64,000 nucleotides of DNA from contig CAVTEI010000003.1 of the NCBI GenBank assembly GCA_963733765.1, positions 806,001 through 870,000 on the forward strand, read 5' to 3'. The notes beneath the pieces were generated by a model. It ran no database searches, was not told where the DNA came from, and saw only the letters and a list, made by a program, of their open reading frames with translations. Positions within the stretch are counted from its first letter, which is position 1, and the number at the start of each line of letters is the position of its first letter. Below, piece after piece: positions 9,477 to 19,024 of this stretch. This DNA is from DATKAS01 sp963733765. Lineage in GTDB: Bacteria; Actinomycetota; Acidimicrobiia; Acidimicrobiales; DATKAS01. The translations under genes and the position numbers were made by a program.

Positions 9477-10589
9477 TCATCCGAGGACGTCGGTGCGGAC
9501 CTGCTCGATCTCCTGCGCCGCTCGGATGAGCGCATCGGCGGACGCCGGCAGCGCCGCGGTGAGGGCCGAGTAGACCCGGTCGCGAGACACCCCGCTTCGT
9601 GCCGCCGCCACGTCCGCGATGACGTCCGCGCTTGCGTTCGGCGGGAGACCGAGCCTCGACGTCAGGTCACCTCGGAGGTCGTCTCGCAGCTGGCTTGCCG
9701 CTGCCTCTGGCCGCCCCGCCTTCTGCATCAGGTTGCCCACCGCCACGACGAGCTCGGAGCCGGCGATCTGCACGGGCTGGGTCTCGGCCACAGGCCGGCC
9801 GAGGCGTCTCCCCTTCCACAACGCGAAGAGCACGAACGCGATGAGCAGCTGGACGAGGGCTTCCCGCACGCTGTCGGGCACGAGGTCGGCGAGCGAACGG
9901 TCGCCTTCCGCCGCACCGACCGCCGCGCGCTCGAGCACGGCGACGCGTGTGCCGGATGCCGGCACGAGCACGTTCGCGGCGAGGGCGGCGTTGTCCTCCG
10001 ACGCGAGTCGGGCGTTCACGAACGCCCCCGCTCCTCCGGTCGCAACGACCCAACCCGCACCCTGCGGCACCGCGATCACGAAGGCGCCGTCGCCGCGCGT
10101 GAAGCACACCTGCGCGCCGTCGTCTCGGTCGTAGAGGACACCTCCACTCGGGTCGATGCGGTCGAGGTCCGCGAGCGGCGGGATCGTGCAGTCGTCGCGC
10201 GGCAGGGTGGCGTCGCCGAACACGGTCTGGGTGTCTCCGACGATCGTGCCGGGATGCAGCGAGGAGCCCGGGTCGGCGATGAGCAACGTGCCGCCCCCGT
10301 CGATCCAGTCGGTGACCTCGTCGCGCTGCGCCTCAGTGAGGTCATCGCGGAGGATGAGCGCGGTGTCGAAGTCGTTGCCCACCCTGGCCGTGATCGAGAC
10401 GTCGCCGCCGAGCTCTTCGAGCGTCAGCACGATGCCCTTGGCGCCGAGTGGTCCGGTGGCGCGAGGGTCGAGGGGCGCGCCGTCGTCGGGAGGCGCGCCC
10501 GCCGCGAGCGCGACGGCGAGCATCGCGGCGGCGAGCAGCACCCAGAACAGCACTGATCGGCGGCCCCGCGTGCTCGTTGCCGTGCTCAT
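9477..10589 (-). CDS. DUF4350-domain membrane protein
   Basis: 370 residues. One N-terminal membrane anchor (about 12-30), an extracytoplasmic domain with a ThuA-like fold pattern (LADP-type segment after WIDGGGTLLIADPG), a second membrane helix near 255-275 and a C-terminal cytoplasmic helical domain of about 100 residues. DUF4350 proteins accompany MoxR, DUF58 and DUF4129 genes in actinobacteria, as here. Function is unknown; the operon context suggests cell-envelope work. Confidence 0.8.
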   Translation of the reverse strand: MSTATSTRGRRSVLFWVLLAAAMLAVALAAGAPPDDGAPLDPRATGPLGAKGIVLTLEELGGDVSITARVGNDFDTALILRDDLTEAQRDEVTDWIDGGGTLLIADPGSSLHPGTIVGDTQTVFGDATLPRDDCTIPPLADLDRIDPSGGVLYDRDDGAQVCFTRGDGAFVIAVPQGAGWVVATGGAGAFVNARLASEDNAALAANVLVPASGTRVAVLERAAVGAAEGDRSLADLVPDSVREALVQLLIAFVLFALWKGRRLGRPVAETQPVQIAGSELVVAVGNLMQKAGRPEAAASQLRDDLRGDLTSRLGLPPNASADVIADVAAARSGVSRDRVYSALTAALPASADALIRAAQEIEQVRTDVLG

Positions 10590-10608
10590 GGCGCTGCCGC
10601 TTCGGTGC

Positions 10609-11235
10609 TCATGGAGCTGCCGGTTCCGCGAGCACGGCCGCAGACAGGTCCTTCAGGCGTGCCGCCTCAGCCGGCCCGGTCGGTGCATCGCCATACCAGG
10701 CCTCGTCGAAGAGGGCGGTGGCCTCGCCGAAGCGGTCACCGACCGAGGGCATCGCTTGTGCCACTTCGACCCGCTCCTCACCGGTCGTCTTGCCGGGGAG
10801 GTCGTCGAGGACGCCCCGCCCCGCGAGCTCCGCGACCAGCGCGCGATAGCGGCAACGCAACGCGGCCCGCCATTGTCCCTGCGCTTCGAGATCGGCTGCC
10901 GCGGCGCGCCACTCGTCCGCAGTGCGACCGCGTCCGGTCCGGATGCGTGCCGCGGGAACGCCCGGATCGCTCTGCACCCCGCGTCCGAACCGCAGGAGCA
11001 TCGTGACGACGAGCACCGCCGCGGCGATGAGGATGACCATGGCGATGACGCCGCCGCCGGCCACGCCGCTGAACACCTCGAGCACCCGGTTGAGGCCGTC
11101 TGAGATCCAGCCCTCGATGCGTTCGATGATGGAAGGGCCGGGCCGGTGGAACTCGGGCCGCGACAACACCTCCTGGGCGGCGTCCTGAGCCTGCGCCGCG
11201 GTCCGGTCAGGTGTGGGGAGATCCGCCCAGATCAC
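10609..11235 (-). CDS. DUF4129-domain protein
   Basis: 208 residues from a GTG at 11235 that overlaps the upstream stop in GTGA. A single membrane helix (about residues 58-80) is followed by a C-terminal DUF4129 region (ADEWRAAAADLEAQGQW, RYRALVAELAGRGVL and YGDAPTG). The open frame to 11973 is antisense-like noise over the preceding gene. It belongs to the MoxR-DUF58 operon. In other bacteria DUF4129 is often fused to transglutaminase domains; here it stands alone. Confidence 0.8.
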   Translation of the reverse strand: MIWADLPTPDRTAAQAQDAAQEVLSRPEFHRPGPSIIERIEGWISDGLNRVLEVFSGVAGGGVIAMVILIAAAVLVVTMLLRFGRGVQSDPGVPAARIRTGRGRTADEWRAAAADLEAQGQWRAALRCRYRALVAELAGRGVLDDLPGKTTGEERVEVAQAMPSVGDRFGEATALFDEAWYGDAPTGPAEAARLKDLSAAVLAEPAAP

Positions 11236-12068
11236 GCGGCGTCGGGGGCGAGAGGTTCGGGGCCGTAGTGGTCGGCGATCGCGAGCTCGAGGTCGAGCCC
11301 CTCGAGGCGCACGCGCAGGTCGAGGTAGCAGAGCACCGCGGTCAGGGCGATGATCGGCCCGACGACGAGCCCCGTCGCCGCGCGACCCGCGGCGAGGATG
11401 ATCCATCCGACGTCGAGGCCGACCAACAGGCCCGCGAAGTCGGGCAGCGCGCTCAGCGCCTGGCCGAGGACGTATGCCACGATGCCCGAAGCGACGCCGA
11501 CGCCCATGACGGGCAGCAGACGGCGGCTCGTGAGCGACCATGACCGCTTGAGGCCTTTCATCGCGCCGAGGCCCTCCAATGCGATCGCGGGTGCGACGAC
11601 GAGGAAGAACGCCATGAACACGATCGACCCGATCGCGACGAATGAGCCGACGAGCTCGGCGAGGTGCACGACCACCCACGACGCGATCAGCGCCCACCAC
11701 TTCCCGCCCGCCCGCCGGAGGGCCTCGCTCGCCGTGACCTCGTGTCCGAGCCGCATGCCGACGACGACGTGCGCATAGGCCGCCGCCATGAACGGAAGCA
11801 GCAGCGATGGCAGCACGATCCCCAGGACCGCGCCGACGTTCGCCGCGGCCGTGCCCGACTCGGCCGCCGCCTCGGCGGTCGATGGGTCGTTGAACACTTC
11901 GGTGAGCGACAGCCCGCCGAGAAGGCCCCGGTTGAGGATGCCGGTGAGCAGCCCGACGGGCACCGTGAAGCACGCGGCGATCGCGACGATCGTCCGGGGA
12001 CGGGCTTTCAGCACGTGGACGGCTTCGTCGATCAGCCCCGTCGGCGTCAACGGCTCGAGGGCTGGCAC
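11232..12068 (-). CDS. Polytopic membrane protein, first gene of the MoxR-DUF58 operon
   Basis: 278 residues with about six hydrophobic segments spread over the whole length (near 28-48, 78-100, 128-165, 175-200, 215-245). It resembles the membrane domain of actinobacterial glycerophosphodiester phosphodiesterase-like proteins, but no catalytic motif is visible. The GTG at 12068 was chosen; the two nearby ATGs are out of frame. A divergent methyltransferase begins 34 nt away, so this gap must hold both promoters. Confidence 0.7.
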   Translation of the reverse strand: MPALEPLTPTGLIDEAVHVLKARPRTIVAIAACFTVPVGLLTGILNRGLLGGLSLTEVFNDPSTAEAAAESGTAAANVGAVLGIVLPSLLLPFMAAAYAHVVVGMRLGHEVTASEALRRAGGKWWALIASWVVVHLAELVGSFVAIGSIVFMAFFLVVAPAIALEGLGAMKGLKRSWSLTSRRLLPVMGVGVASGIVAYVLGQALSALPDFAGLLVGLDVGWIILAAGRAATGLVVGPIIALTAVLCYLDLRVRLEGLDLELAIADHYGPEPLAPDAA

Positions 12069-12102
12069 GTCCCCATCATGGCCGCCTCGGCAGAATGCCG
12101 GG

Positions 12103-12846
12103 GTGGAGGGGTACCGGCCGGAGACTTACGGCGACGCGATCGCGGATGTGTACGACGAGTGGTACCCGATGGACGACGAAGGCCGGGCGGCGGTCGAGTT
12201 CTTGTTCGAAGCGAGCAACGGTGGCCCGGTGCTCGAGCTCGGAGTCGGCACGGGCAAGCTCGCCATCCCGCTCGCCGAGCGCGGCCTCGTGGTCCACGGG
12301 GTCGACGCCTCCCCCGCGATGGTCGCCAAGCTCCGGAGCAAGCCGGGAGGCGAGGCCGTGCAGACCCATGTGGGCGACATGGCGAGCGACCTTCCGGAGG
12401 GGCCGTTCGCGCTCGTCTACGTCGCGACGAACACCTTCTTCGGGCTCAGCTCGCTCGGTGAGCAACAGCGAGCGTTCGTGAACGTTGCCGCGCGACTCGC
12501 CGATGGGGGACGGTTCGTGATCGATGCGTTCGTCCCCGACGACCCGCCCCGCTCGACGTCGATGGTCGAGGTGCAGAAGGTGTCGGTCGACCGGGTCGTG
12601 ATCGCAGTGAGCGATGCCGACATCGCCGAGCAGATGGCGTGGGGGCAGATGGTCGAGATATCCGAGGCCGGCATCCGGATGCGGCCGTGGCGTGTCCGGT
12701 ACTCGACGCTCGTCGAGCTCGATGCGATGGCCGCGGCGGCCGGCCTTACCGTGATCGAGCGGTACACCACCTGGGAGAAGAATGCGTTCAGCGACGACAG
12801 CAGCAACCACGTGTCGGTCTACGGGCACGTGCAACCGCGGGGGTAG
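12103..12846 (+). CDS. Class I SAM-dependent methyltransferase
   Basis: 247 residues from the GTG at 12103. Motif I is VLELGVGTGKLAIPLAERG (near residue 48), followed by an acidic HGVDASPAMV loop and a DGGRFVIDAF strand. The substrate cannot be predicted. The open frame extends to 11788, but that stretch is antisense to the membrane-protein gene. It lies 30 nt before galT and may be cotranscribed with it. Confidence 0.8.
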   Translation: MEGYRPETYGDAIADVYDEWYPMDDEGRAAVEFLFEASNGGPVLELGVGTGKLAIPLAERGLVVHGVDASPAMVAKLRSKPGGEAVQTHVGDMASDLPEGPFALVYVATNTFFGLSSLGEQQRAFVNVAARLADGGRFVIDAFVPDDPPRSTSMVEVQKVSVDRVVIAVSDADIAEQMAWGQMVEISEAGIRMRPWRVRYSTLVELDAMAAAAGLTVIERYTTWEKNAFSDDSSNHVSVYGHVQPRG

Positions 12847-12876
12847 GTTGGCGGGTGCGATGAGTGTTCGACACGA

Positions 12877-13854
12877 ATGAGCCAGCTCCGCCTGAACCCT
12901 CTCACCGGCCGGTGGATCACGGTCGTGGCCGGTCGCGCCGAACGCCCGAGCGACTTCGCTCCCCGGCTCGCCCAGGTCGAGGCCGATCCGTCACGCGCTT
13001 GTCCGTTCTGTCCCGGCGCGGAGGACGCGACTCCGCCGGCACTCGCGACCTACCCCGGCGACGACGGATGGCTCGTGCGCGTCGTGCCGAACCTGTACCC
13101 GGCGTTCAGCGGCGAGGAGCCGCTCTCCGTCACGAACGACGGGCCGGTCTTCATCGCCGCGCCGGCGAGCGGCATCCACGAGGTCCTCGTGATCTCTCCT
13201 GAGCATGAGGCGTCCCTCGCCGACCTCGGCGACGATGCCGCGTCCCTCGTCATGCAAGCGGTCCGCGACCGGATGCAAGAGCACGCCTCGCACTCGGTGG
13301 TGCGGTACACCCAGGCGATCATCAACCACGGGCGCGAGGCCGGCGCGTCTCTCGCACATCCGCACGCTCAACTGCTCGGGATGCCGTTCGTTCCGGGCGC
13401 CATCCTCGAGGAGGAAGCGGGGTTCTCGCGGTTCGAGGGCAACTGCCTGTTGTGTGCGACCGCCGAAGCCGAGCTCGGCGACGACGTCAGGGTCGTAGTC
13501 GACACCGACGCGGCTCTGGTGATCTGCCCCTACTGGAGCGGCACGCCCTTCGAGATGCTGATGATCCCGCGGCGCCACGAGGCGCACCTCACCTCCACCC
13601 CCGAGTCCGAGGTCACGTCGATCGGCGTCGTTTTGCGTGATGCGATGCGCATGCTGCGCGATCAGCTCGGTGATCTCGCGTACAACGTCGTGATCCACAC
13701 GGCGCCGTTCCGCCACAACCGCCAGTTCCATTGGCACGCCCACATCTGGCCGAAGCTGGTCAGTGTCGCCGGCTTCGAGCGAGGCACCGGGGTGATGATC
13801 AACATCACGCCGCCGGAGTTCGCCGCCGCGCAGCTCCGCTCGTCGCCCGCGTAG
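12877..13854 (+). CDS. galT: Galactose-1-phosphate uridylyltransferase
   Basis: 325 residues. It transfers UMP between UDP-glucose and galactose-1-phosphate in the Leloir pathway. Zinc site residues are visible in ACPFCPG and NHGREAGAS; the nucleophile lies in AHPHAQL (HxH motif, near residue 165), and the second HIT-like half carries FHWHAHIWP. The first residues RLNPLTGRWITV match the family start, which supports the ATG at 12877. No galK or galE is adjacent, so a role in glycogen or exopolysaccharide sugars is also possible. Confidence 0.9.
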   Translation: MSQLRLNPLTGRWITVVAGRAERPSDFAPRLAQVEADPSRACPFCPGAEDATPPALATYPGDDGWLVRVVPNLYPAFSGEEPLSVTNDGPVFIAAPASGIHEVLVISPEHEASLADLGDDAASLVMQAVRDRMQEHASHSVVRYTQAIINHGREAGASLAHPHAQLLGMPFVPGAILEEEAGFSRFEGNCLLCATAEAELGDDVRVVVDTDAALVICPYWSGTPFEMLMIPRRHEAHLTSTPESEVTSIGVVLRDAMRMLRDQLGDLAYNVVIHTAPFRHNRQFHWHAHIWPKLVSVAGFERGTGVMINITPPEFAAAQLRSSPA

Positions 13855-13878
13855 CGCCGCGATGGCCGCGTAGCCCGC

Positions 13879-14337
13879 ATGATCGGTGTGCTCGTACGCA
13901 CCGAGATCGACGCGTCTCGCGAGCAGGTGTGGGATGTGGTGCGCGACCTCGGTGCTCATGTCGAGTGGATGGACGACGCGGTCGCGATCCGCTTCTTGCC
14001 CGGACCGACGGCAGGCGTCGGAGCATCGTTCGAGTGCGACACCCGCGTCGGCCCCATCTCTCTCACCGATCGCATGGAGGTCACCGAGTGGCGAGACGGC
14101 GAGACGATCGGCGTCCGCCATGCCGGCCTCGTGACCGGCACCGGCCGGTTCACGCTGGTGGCCACCCCTGATGGGCGCACGACCTTCAGCTGGGACGAGC
14201 AGCTGCAGTTCCCGTGGTGGCTGGGCGGACGGCTCGGCGAGCTCCCGGGCGGGTGGGTGTTGCGGCGGGTCTGGCGCCGCAACCTGGCGAACCTGAAGCG
14301 GCTCGTCGAGCGGCGCTCCTCACGCGCCGCCGGCTAG
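13879..14337 (+). CDS. SRPBCC (START-like) family protein
   Basis: 152 residues with the usual one-domain pattern: an N-terminal EIDASREQVWDVVRDL strand-helix, a beta-rich middle and a long amphipathic C-terminal helix. This fold binds hydrophobic ligands; nothing here identifies the ligand. It follows galT by 24 nt on the same strand. Its TAG stop overlaps the stop of the convergent SDR gene. Confidence 0.75.
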   Translation: MIGVLVRTEIDASREQVWDVVRDLGAHVEWMDDAVAIRFLPGPTAGVGASFECDTRVGPISLTDRMEVTEWRDGETIGVRHAGLVTGTGRFTLVATPDGRTTFSWDEQLQFPWWLGGRLGELPGGWVLRRVWRRNLANLKRLVERRSSRAAG

Positions 14338-15080
14338 AGCCCGGTCGTCATCCCTCCGTCGACGATGAACTCGCTGCCCGTGCAGTAGGAGCTGTCGTCC
14401 GAGGCCAGGAACAGCGCGAGGTTCGCGACGTCATCGGGTGACGCCACCTCGCCCATGGGGATCCGCTCCACGACGGCGTCCATGACACCGACGTTGTGGA
14501 ACTCCTGCAGCATCGGCGTGTCGATGATGCCGGGATGGATCGAGTTCACGCGCACCTTGAACGCCGCGAGCTCGAGTGCGGCGCACTTCGTCATGCCCCG
14601 CACCGCCCATTTGCTCGTCGAGTAGGCCAGTGATGCCGAAGAGCCGCGCAGTCCCGCGATCGACGAGATGTTGATGATCGACCCCCCGCCGCGTTCGATC
14701 AGCTGCGGCGTCGCGGCCTGCATGCCGAGGAAGACGCCGACCTGGTTCACCTCGTTGATCCGGCGAAAGTCTTCGAGCGTCGTCTGCATCATGGGCAGAA
14801 GGCGGAAGATCCCCGCGTTGTTCACGAGGATGTCGAGGCCGCCGTACCGCTCGACGGTCTCGGTCACGATCTCGGCCCACTGGCCCTCGTCAGTGACGTC
14901 GTGATGGCGGTAGAAGCAGGAATCGGAGCTGAGCTCGCGCGCGAGCGCTTCTCCCTCATCGTCGAGCACGTCGCCGATGACGACCTTCGCACCCTCCGCC
15001 GCGAACAGCCGCGCTTCCGCGCCGCCCTGCCCTCGTGCCCCACCGGTGATCAGTGCCACCTTGCCGTCGAGTCGTCCCAT
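14334..15080 (-). CDS. Short-chain dehydrogenase/reductase (hydroxysteroid dehydrogenase-like)
   Basis: 248 residues. Cofactor motif TGGARGQGGAEARLF, NNAGI, catalytic serine in NISSIAGLRGS, and YSTSK. The sequence resembles the 3-alpha/20-beta hydroxysteroid dehydrogenase branch of classical SDRs. The ATG at 15080 begins the conserved GRLDGKVALITGG segment. The longer open frame to 15998 overlaps purF in antisense and was rejected. The substrate is inferred only at family level. Confidence 0.85.
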   Translation of the reverse strand: MGRLDGKVALITGGARGQGGAEARLFAAEGAKVVIGDVLDDEGEALARELSSDSCFYRHHDVTDEGQWAEIVTETVERYGGLDILVNNAGIFRLLPMMQTTLEDFRRINEVNQVGVFLGMQAATPQLIERGGGSIINISSIAGLRGSSASLAYSTSKWAVRGMTKCAALELAAFKVRVNSIHPGIIDTPMLQEFHNVGVMDAVVERIPMGEVASPDDVANLALFLASDDSSYCTGSEFIVDGGMTTGL

Positions 15081-15131
15081 GTGCGGGGTGTCTACCAGGC
15101 TGGCTCTGATCGGAGGGGTGCCCATGCCATC

Positions 15132-16610
15132 ATGGAGCGAGTGGACGAAACCCCCAAGGAAGCCTGCGGGGTTTTCGGTGTGTATGCACCGGGGCACCAC
15201 GTTGCCCACCTCACCTACCTCGGCCTTTACGCGTTGCAGCACCGCGGCCAAGAGTCGGCGGGGATGGCGGTCAGTGATGGCCACAGCCTCACCGTCATCA
15301 AGGACATGGGGCTCGTGTCGGCCGCGTTCGACGACCGCACACTCGCGGCGCTGACCGGGTATGCCGCGATCGGTCACACCCGCTACTCGACGACGGGGTC
15401 GAGCACGTGGCGCAACGCGCAGCCCGTGTACCGCGATGTCGGCCAGCTCGAGTTCGCGCTCGGGCACAACGGCAACCTCGTGAACACGGAAGCGCTGGCC
15501 GACGAGGCCGGCATGTTGCCGGGCACGGTCACCTCGGACAGCGACCTCATTGCGGAGCTGCTCGCGCACGAGCTTGCGCACGGCGCGGGAGCGGCGCATG
15601 ACGAGAGCGCGTGGGACGACGAGTCGGAGTCTCCGCTCGTGCGTGCGCTCACGGCCGTGCTTCCTCGTCTCGAGGGCGCGTTCTCCCTCGTGCTCGCGGA
15701 CGCCGAGCACGTCATCGGCGTACGCGATCCCAACGGCTTCCGGCCGCTGTGCCTCGGCCGCCTCGACGGGGGCTGGGTGCTCGCGTCCGAATCGCCGGCA
15801 CTCGACATCGTGGGCGCACATCTCGTCCGCGAGCTCGATCCCGGCGAGATGGTGGTGATCGACGCAGCCGGCACGCGATCGGTGCGCCCGTTCCCCCTCG
15901 AACGGACCGAGCCTCGGCTGTGCCTGTTCGAGTTCGTGTACTTCGCTCGCCCCGACGCGCAGCTCTACGGCCGCAGCGTCCATCAAGCCCGCATCCACAT
16001 GGGTGAGCAGCTCGCGGAGCAGGCGCCAGTCGACGCCGACATGGTCATGGGCGTGCCCGAGTCGGCGCTACCCGCGGCGGAGGGGTACGCGCGCCACAGC
16101 GGCATCCCCTACGGACAGGGCCTCGTGAAGAACCGGTACATCGGACGCACGTTCATCGCGCCGAGCCAAGAGCTACGCGCTCGGGGTGTGCGCATGAAGC
16201 TGAACCCACTTCGCGAGAACATCGCCGGCAAGCGTCTCGTGGTCGTTGACGACTCAATCGTGCGGGGGACGACGACGCGAGCGATCGTCGCGATGCTGCG
16301 TGAGTCGGGCGCGGCCGAGGTGCACCTCCGGATCTCCTCGCCGCCGTATCGGTGGCCTTGCTTCTACGGGATGGACACGGGCGAGCGGGGCGAGCTGCTC
16401 GCCGCGAACCTCACCGTTGAGGAGATCCGCGACTACGTGGGTGCGGACACGCTCGCGTACCTCGACCTCGATCGTCTGGTCACCGCGACCGGTGCCGTCG
16501 GAGCGGGCTTCTGCACCGCGTGCCTGACCGGTGAGTATCCGGTGCCGGTGCCGGTGAATCTGTCGAAGTCGGTGCTCGAGGACCCTCGTCCGGCGACGAC
16601 GCGGGCGTGA
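15132..16610 (+). CDS. purF: Amidophosphoribosyltransferase
   Basis: 492 residues. Catalyses the first committed step of purine synthesis (PRPP plus glutamine to phosphoribosylamine). An 11-residue propeptide precedes the nucleophile in CGVFGVY, as in the Bacillus-type enzyme. The phosphoribosyltransferase motif is VVVDDSIVRGTT. Cysteines in RLCLFEF, WPCFYG and FCTACLTG fit the 4Fe-4S ligand positions. The ATG at 15132 gives the expected propeptide. Its stop overlaps the purM start (GTGA), so the two are coupled. Confidence 0.97.
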   Translation: MERVDETPKEACGVFGVYAPGHHVAHLTYLGLYALQHRGQESAGMAVSDGHSLTVIKDMGLVSAAFDDRTLAALTGYAAIGHTRYSTTGSSTWRNAQPVYRDVGQLEFALGHNGNLVNTEALADEAGMLPGTVTSDSDLIAELLAHELAHGAGAAHDESAWDDESESPLVRALTAVLPRLEGAFSLVLADAEHVIGVRDPNGFRPLCLGRLDGGWVLASESPALDIVGAHLVRELDPGEMVVIDAAGTRSVRPFPLERTEPRLCLFEFVYFARPDAQLYGRSVHQARIHMGEQLAEQAPVDADMVMGVPESALPAAEGYARHSGIPYGQGLVKNRYIGRTFIAPSQELRARGVRMKLNPLRENIAGKRLVVVDDSIVRGTTTRAIVAMLRESGAAEVHLRISSPPYRWPCFYGMDTGERGELLAANLTVEEIRDYVGADTLAYLDLDRLVTATGAVGAGFCTACLTGEYPVPVPVNLSKSVLEDPRPATTRA

Positions 16611-17653
16611 GCGACCGACCTGGCGAGAGCTATCGCGCGGCTGGCGTCGACATCGACGCTGGCGATGAGGCAGTGCAGCGCATTCGTTCGCACGTGCAAT
16701 CGACCACGCGCCCGGAGGTCATCGGCGGCATCGGCGGATTCGGTGGTCTCTTTGCGCTCGACACGAGTCGCTACAAGGAGCCGGTCTTGGTGTCGTCCAC
16801 CGACGGCGTCGGGACGAAGGTGATGATCGCGACACAGACCGGTCGGTTCGACACCGTTGGTGTCGATCTCGTCGCGATGTGCGTCGACGACATCGCGTGT
16901 CAGGGCGCTGAGCCACTGTGGTTCCTCGACTACATCTCGGTCGGCCGGCTCGATCCGGAGCAAGCCGAGGCGCTCGTTGCGGGGGTCGCCAAGGGCTGCC
17001 GTCAGGCCGGCTGCGCGCTCATCGGCGGCGAGATGGCCGAGCATCCCGGTGCGATGGCGGCGGGCGAGTTCGACCTCGTGGGCTTCGCGGTTGGCGTCGT
17101 CGAGCGCGATCAGATCATCGGGCCCGATCGCGTCGCCGCGGGCGACGTGCTTCTCGCGCTTCCGTCGCCCGGTCTGCGGTCGAACGGGTACTCGCTCGCG
17201 CGACGGGTGCTCCTCGACGTCGCCGGACGCGACCTCGATGCGCCGGCCTGGGACAGCGCATCCCACTCACTCGCCGACGAGCTGCTGTTTCCCTCCGTGA
17301 TCTACGCACCGGCGGTGCACGCGGTCGCTCAGGAGTGCGAGCTCCACGGCGTCGCGCACATCACCGGCGGTGGCATCCCCGGGAACGTGCCGAGGATGTT
17401 GCCCGCTCATCTCGACGCCGTTGTGCACCGCGACGCGTGGGAGGTGCCGCAGATCTTCCGCGAGATCGCCCGCCTCGGTCCGGTGGCGCCCGACGAGATG
17501 GACCGGGTCTTCAACATGGGTCTCGGGATGGTCGTCGCGTGCGCGCCGCGCGACGCCGCCCTCGTCGTGAGGGTGCTGCGCGACCACGGCCACGACGCCG
17601 TGCGTGTGGGCGAGGTGCGGGAGGGATCGGGTCAGGTCGAGCTGGTCGGCTGA
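16607..17653 (+). CDS. purM: Phosphoribosylformylglycinamidine cyclo-ligase (AIR synthetase)
   Basis: 348 residues. Converts FGAM to AIR with ATP. Visible motifs are SSTDGVGTK (near residue 64), MCVDDIACQGAEPL, GGEMAEHPG and the C-terminal GGGIPGN and FNMGLGM segments. It begins at a GTG inside the purF stop. Its 3' end overlaps the convergent decarboxylase gene by 22 nt. Confidence 0.97.
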   Translation: MSDRPGESYRAAGVDIDAGDEAVQRIRSHVQSTTRPEVIGGIGGFGGLFALDTSRYKEPVLVSSTDGVGTKVMIATQTGRFDTVGVDLVAMCVDDIACQGAEPLWFLDYISVGRLDPEQAEALVAGVAKGCRQAGCALIGGEMAEHPGAMAAGEFDLVGFAVGVVERDQIIGPDRVAAGDVLLALPSPGLRSNGYSLARRVLLDVAGRDLDAPAWDSASHSLADELLFPSVIYAPAVHAVAQECELHGVAHITGGGIPGNVPRMLPAHLDAVVHRDAWEVPQIFREIARLGPVAPDEMDRVFNMGLGMVVACAPRDAALVVRVLRDHGHDAVRVGEVREGSGQVELVG

Positions 17654-19015
17654 AGCCGGGCCATCACATCGCGGATCGCCGCGACCGATCGTTCGACATC
17701 CGCCTCGGTGGTCTGCCAGTTCGACACCGAGATGCGCATGCCCGGCTCGCCCTGCCAGACCGTCGGTGTCATCACACATGCCCCGCTGGCCTGGACCGCT
17801 TCGACGACACCCGCCCGTCCAGGGAAGCGCACGACGACTTGGTTCAGCACTACGTCGTTGGCGATCTCGACACCCGGAACCTCGATCAGGAGCTCGGCGA
17901 ACTGCTGGGCCCGGCGGCAGCACCGCTCGACCAGCTCGGCGATTCCGTCGCGGCCGAGGCTTTGCAGCGCCGCCCACACAGGGAAGGCGCGCGCCCGGCG
18001 CGAGGCCTCGGGTGTGAAGTCCATGGCGTCGCGCTCGCCCTCGGTGAACACGAGGTACTCGGCGCGGAACCCCAACGCCGCGGCGTGGTCCCCGGGATGC
18101 GCGGTGAAGCTGATGCCGCAGTCGTAGGGCACGTTGAGCCACTTGTGGGCGTCGGTCGCCCATGAGTCCGCCTGCTCGACCCCCGCCACGAGGTGCCGGT
18201 AGCTCGCGCTCGCACCGGCCCACAGGCCGAACGCACCGTCGACATGGACCCACGCGTCGTGGGCGTGCGCTGTCGCGCAGATCTGGGCGAACGGGTCGAA
18301 CGCACCCGAGTTCACGTTGCCGGCTTGCGTGCAGACGATCGTCGGGCCGCGATCCTTGGCGAGCATGTGGTCGAGCACGTCGGCACGCATCGCGCCTTGA
18401 TCGTCGACGTCGACGAGCTCGATGGCCGCCGTGCCGATGCCGAGATACCGAAGGGCGCGATCGATCGTGCTGTGGCGCTCGGCGCCGGCGACGACGCGGA
18501 TTCTCGGCGCGCCCTGCAGTCCGTCGCGCTCCACGTCCCAACCATGCGCCGCGCAGCACGGCGTGCCGAGCGGCGGCGAGACACGTGAAGTTCGCCATCA
18601 TCCCGCCCGTCACGAGCGCGAACGAGAGCTTCGGCGGAAGCCCAAGCACTGACGCGAGCTGCGCGCCGACCACGTCTTCGCACGCGGCCGCGGCTGGTGT
18701 GGACGCCGAGAGCCCGGCGTTCTGGTCCCACGCGGCCGTCACCATGTCCGCGGCGAGCGCCGCGTCGAGATGCCCGCCGATCACGAAGCCGAAGTAGCGC
18801 CCGCTCGCCATTCCCTCGAGACCCGGCGTGGCGCGTCGCACGAGGTCGTCGAGCACAGCTGCCGACGGCACGCCGTGTTGCGGCACATCGCCAGTGAACG
18901 CCGCGGCCATGTCGCGGTAGGAGGCGGGAGCATGCACCGGGCGCTCGTCGAGCGTCTCCAGGTAGTCGGCGCCGTGGTCGGCGGCAGCATGCAGCAGTGC
19001 GCGGAGATCGGTCAC
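17632..19015 (-). pseudogene. PLP-dependent decarboxylase (group II, aromatic amino acid type), frameshifted
   Basis: The first half (from GTG 19015) ends in MMANFTCLAAARHAVLR; the second half (GWDVERDGLQGAPRIRVV onward) continues in another frame from about 18545. Removing one base near 18545-18560 in the GCGCGGCGC run restores a 460-residue protein, normal for the family. The PLP lysine lies in DAHKWLNVPYDCG. The family includes aromatic and glutamate decarboxylases; the substrate is unresolved. The break may be an assembly error, since seven or eight genes here share the same one-base shift. Confidence 0.8.
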
Positions 19016-19024
19016 CGCGCGGTT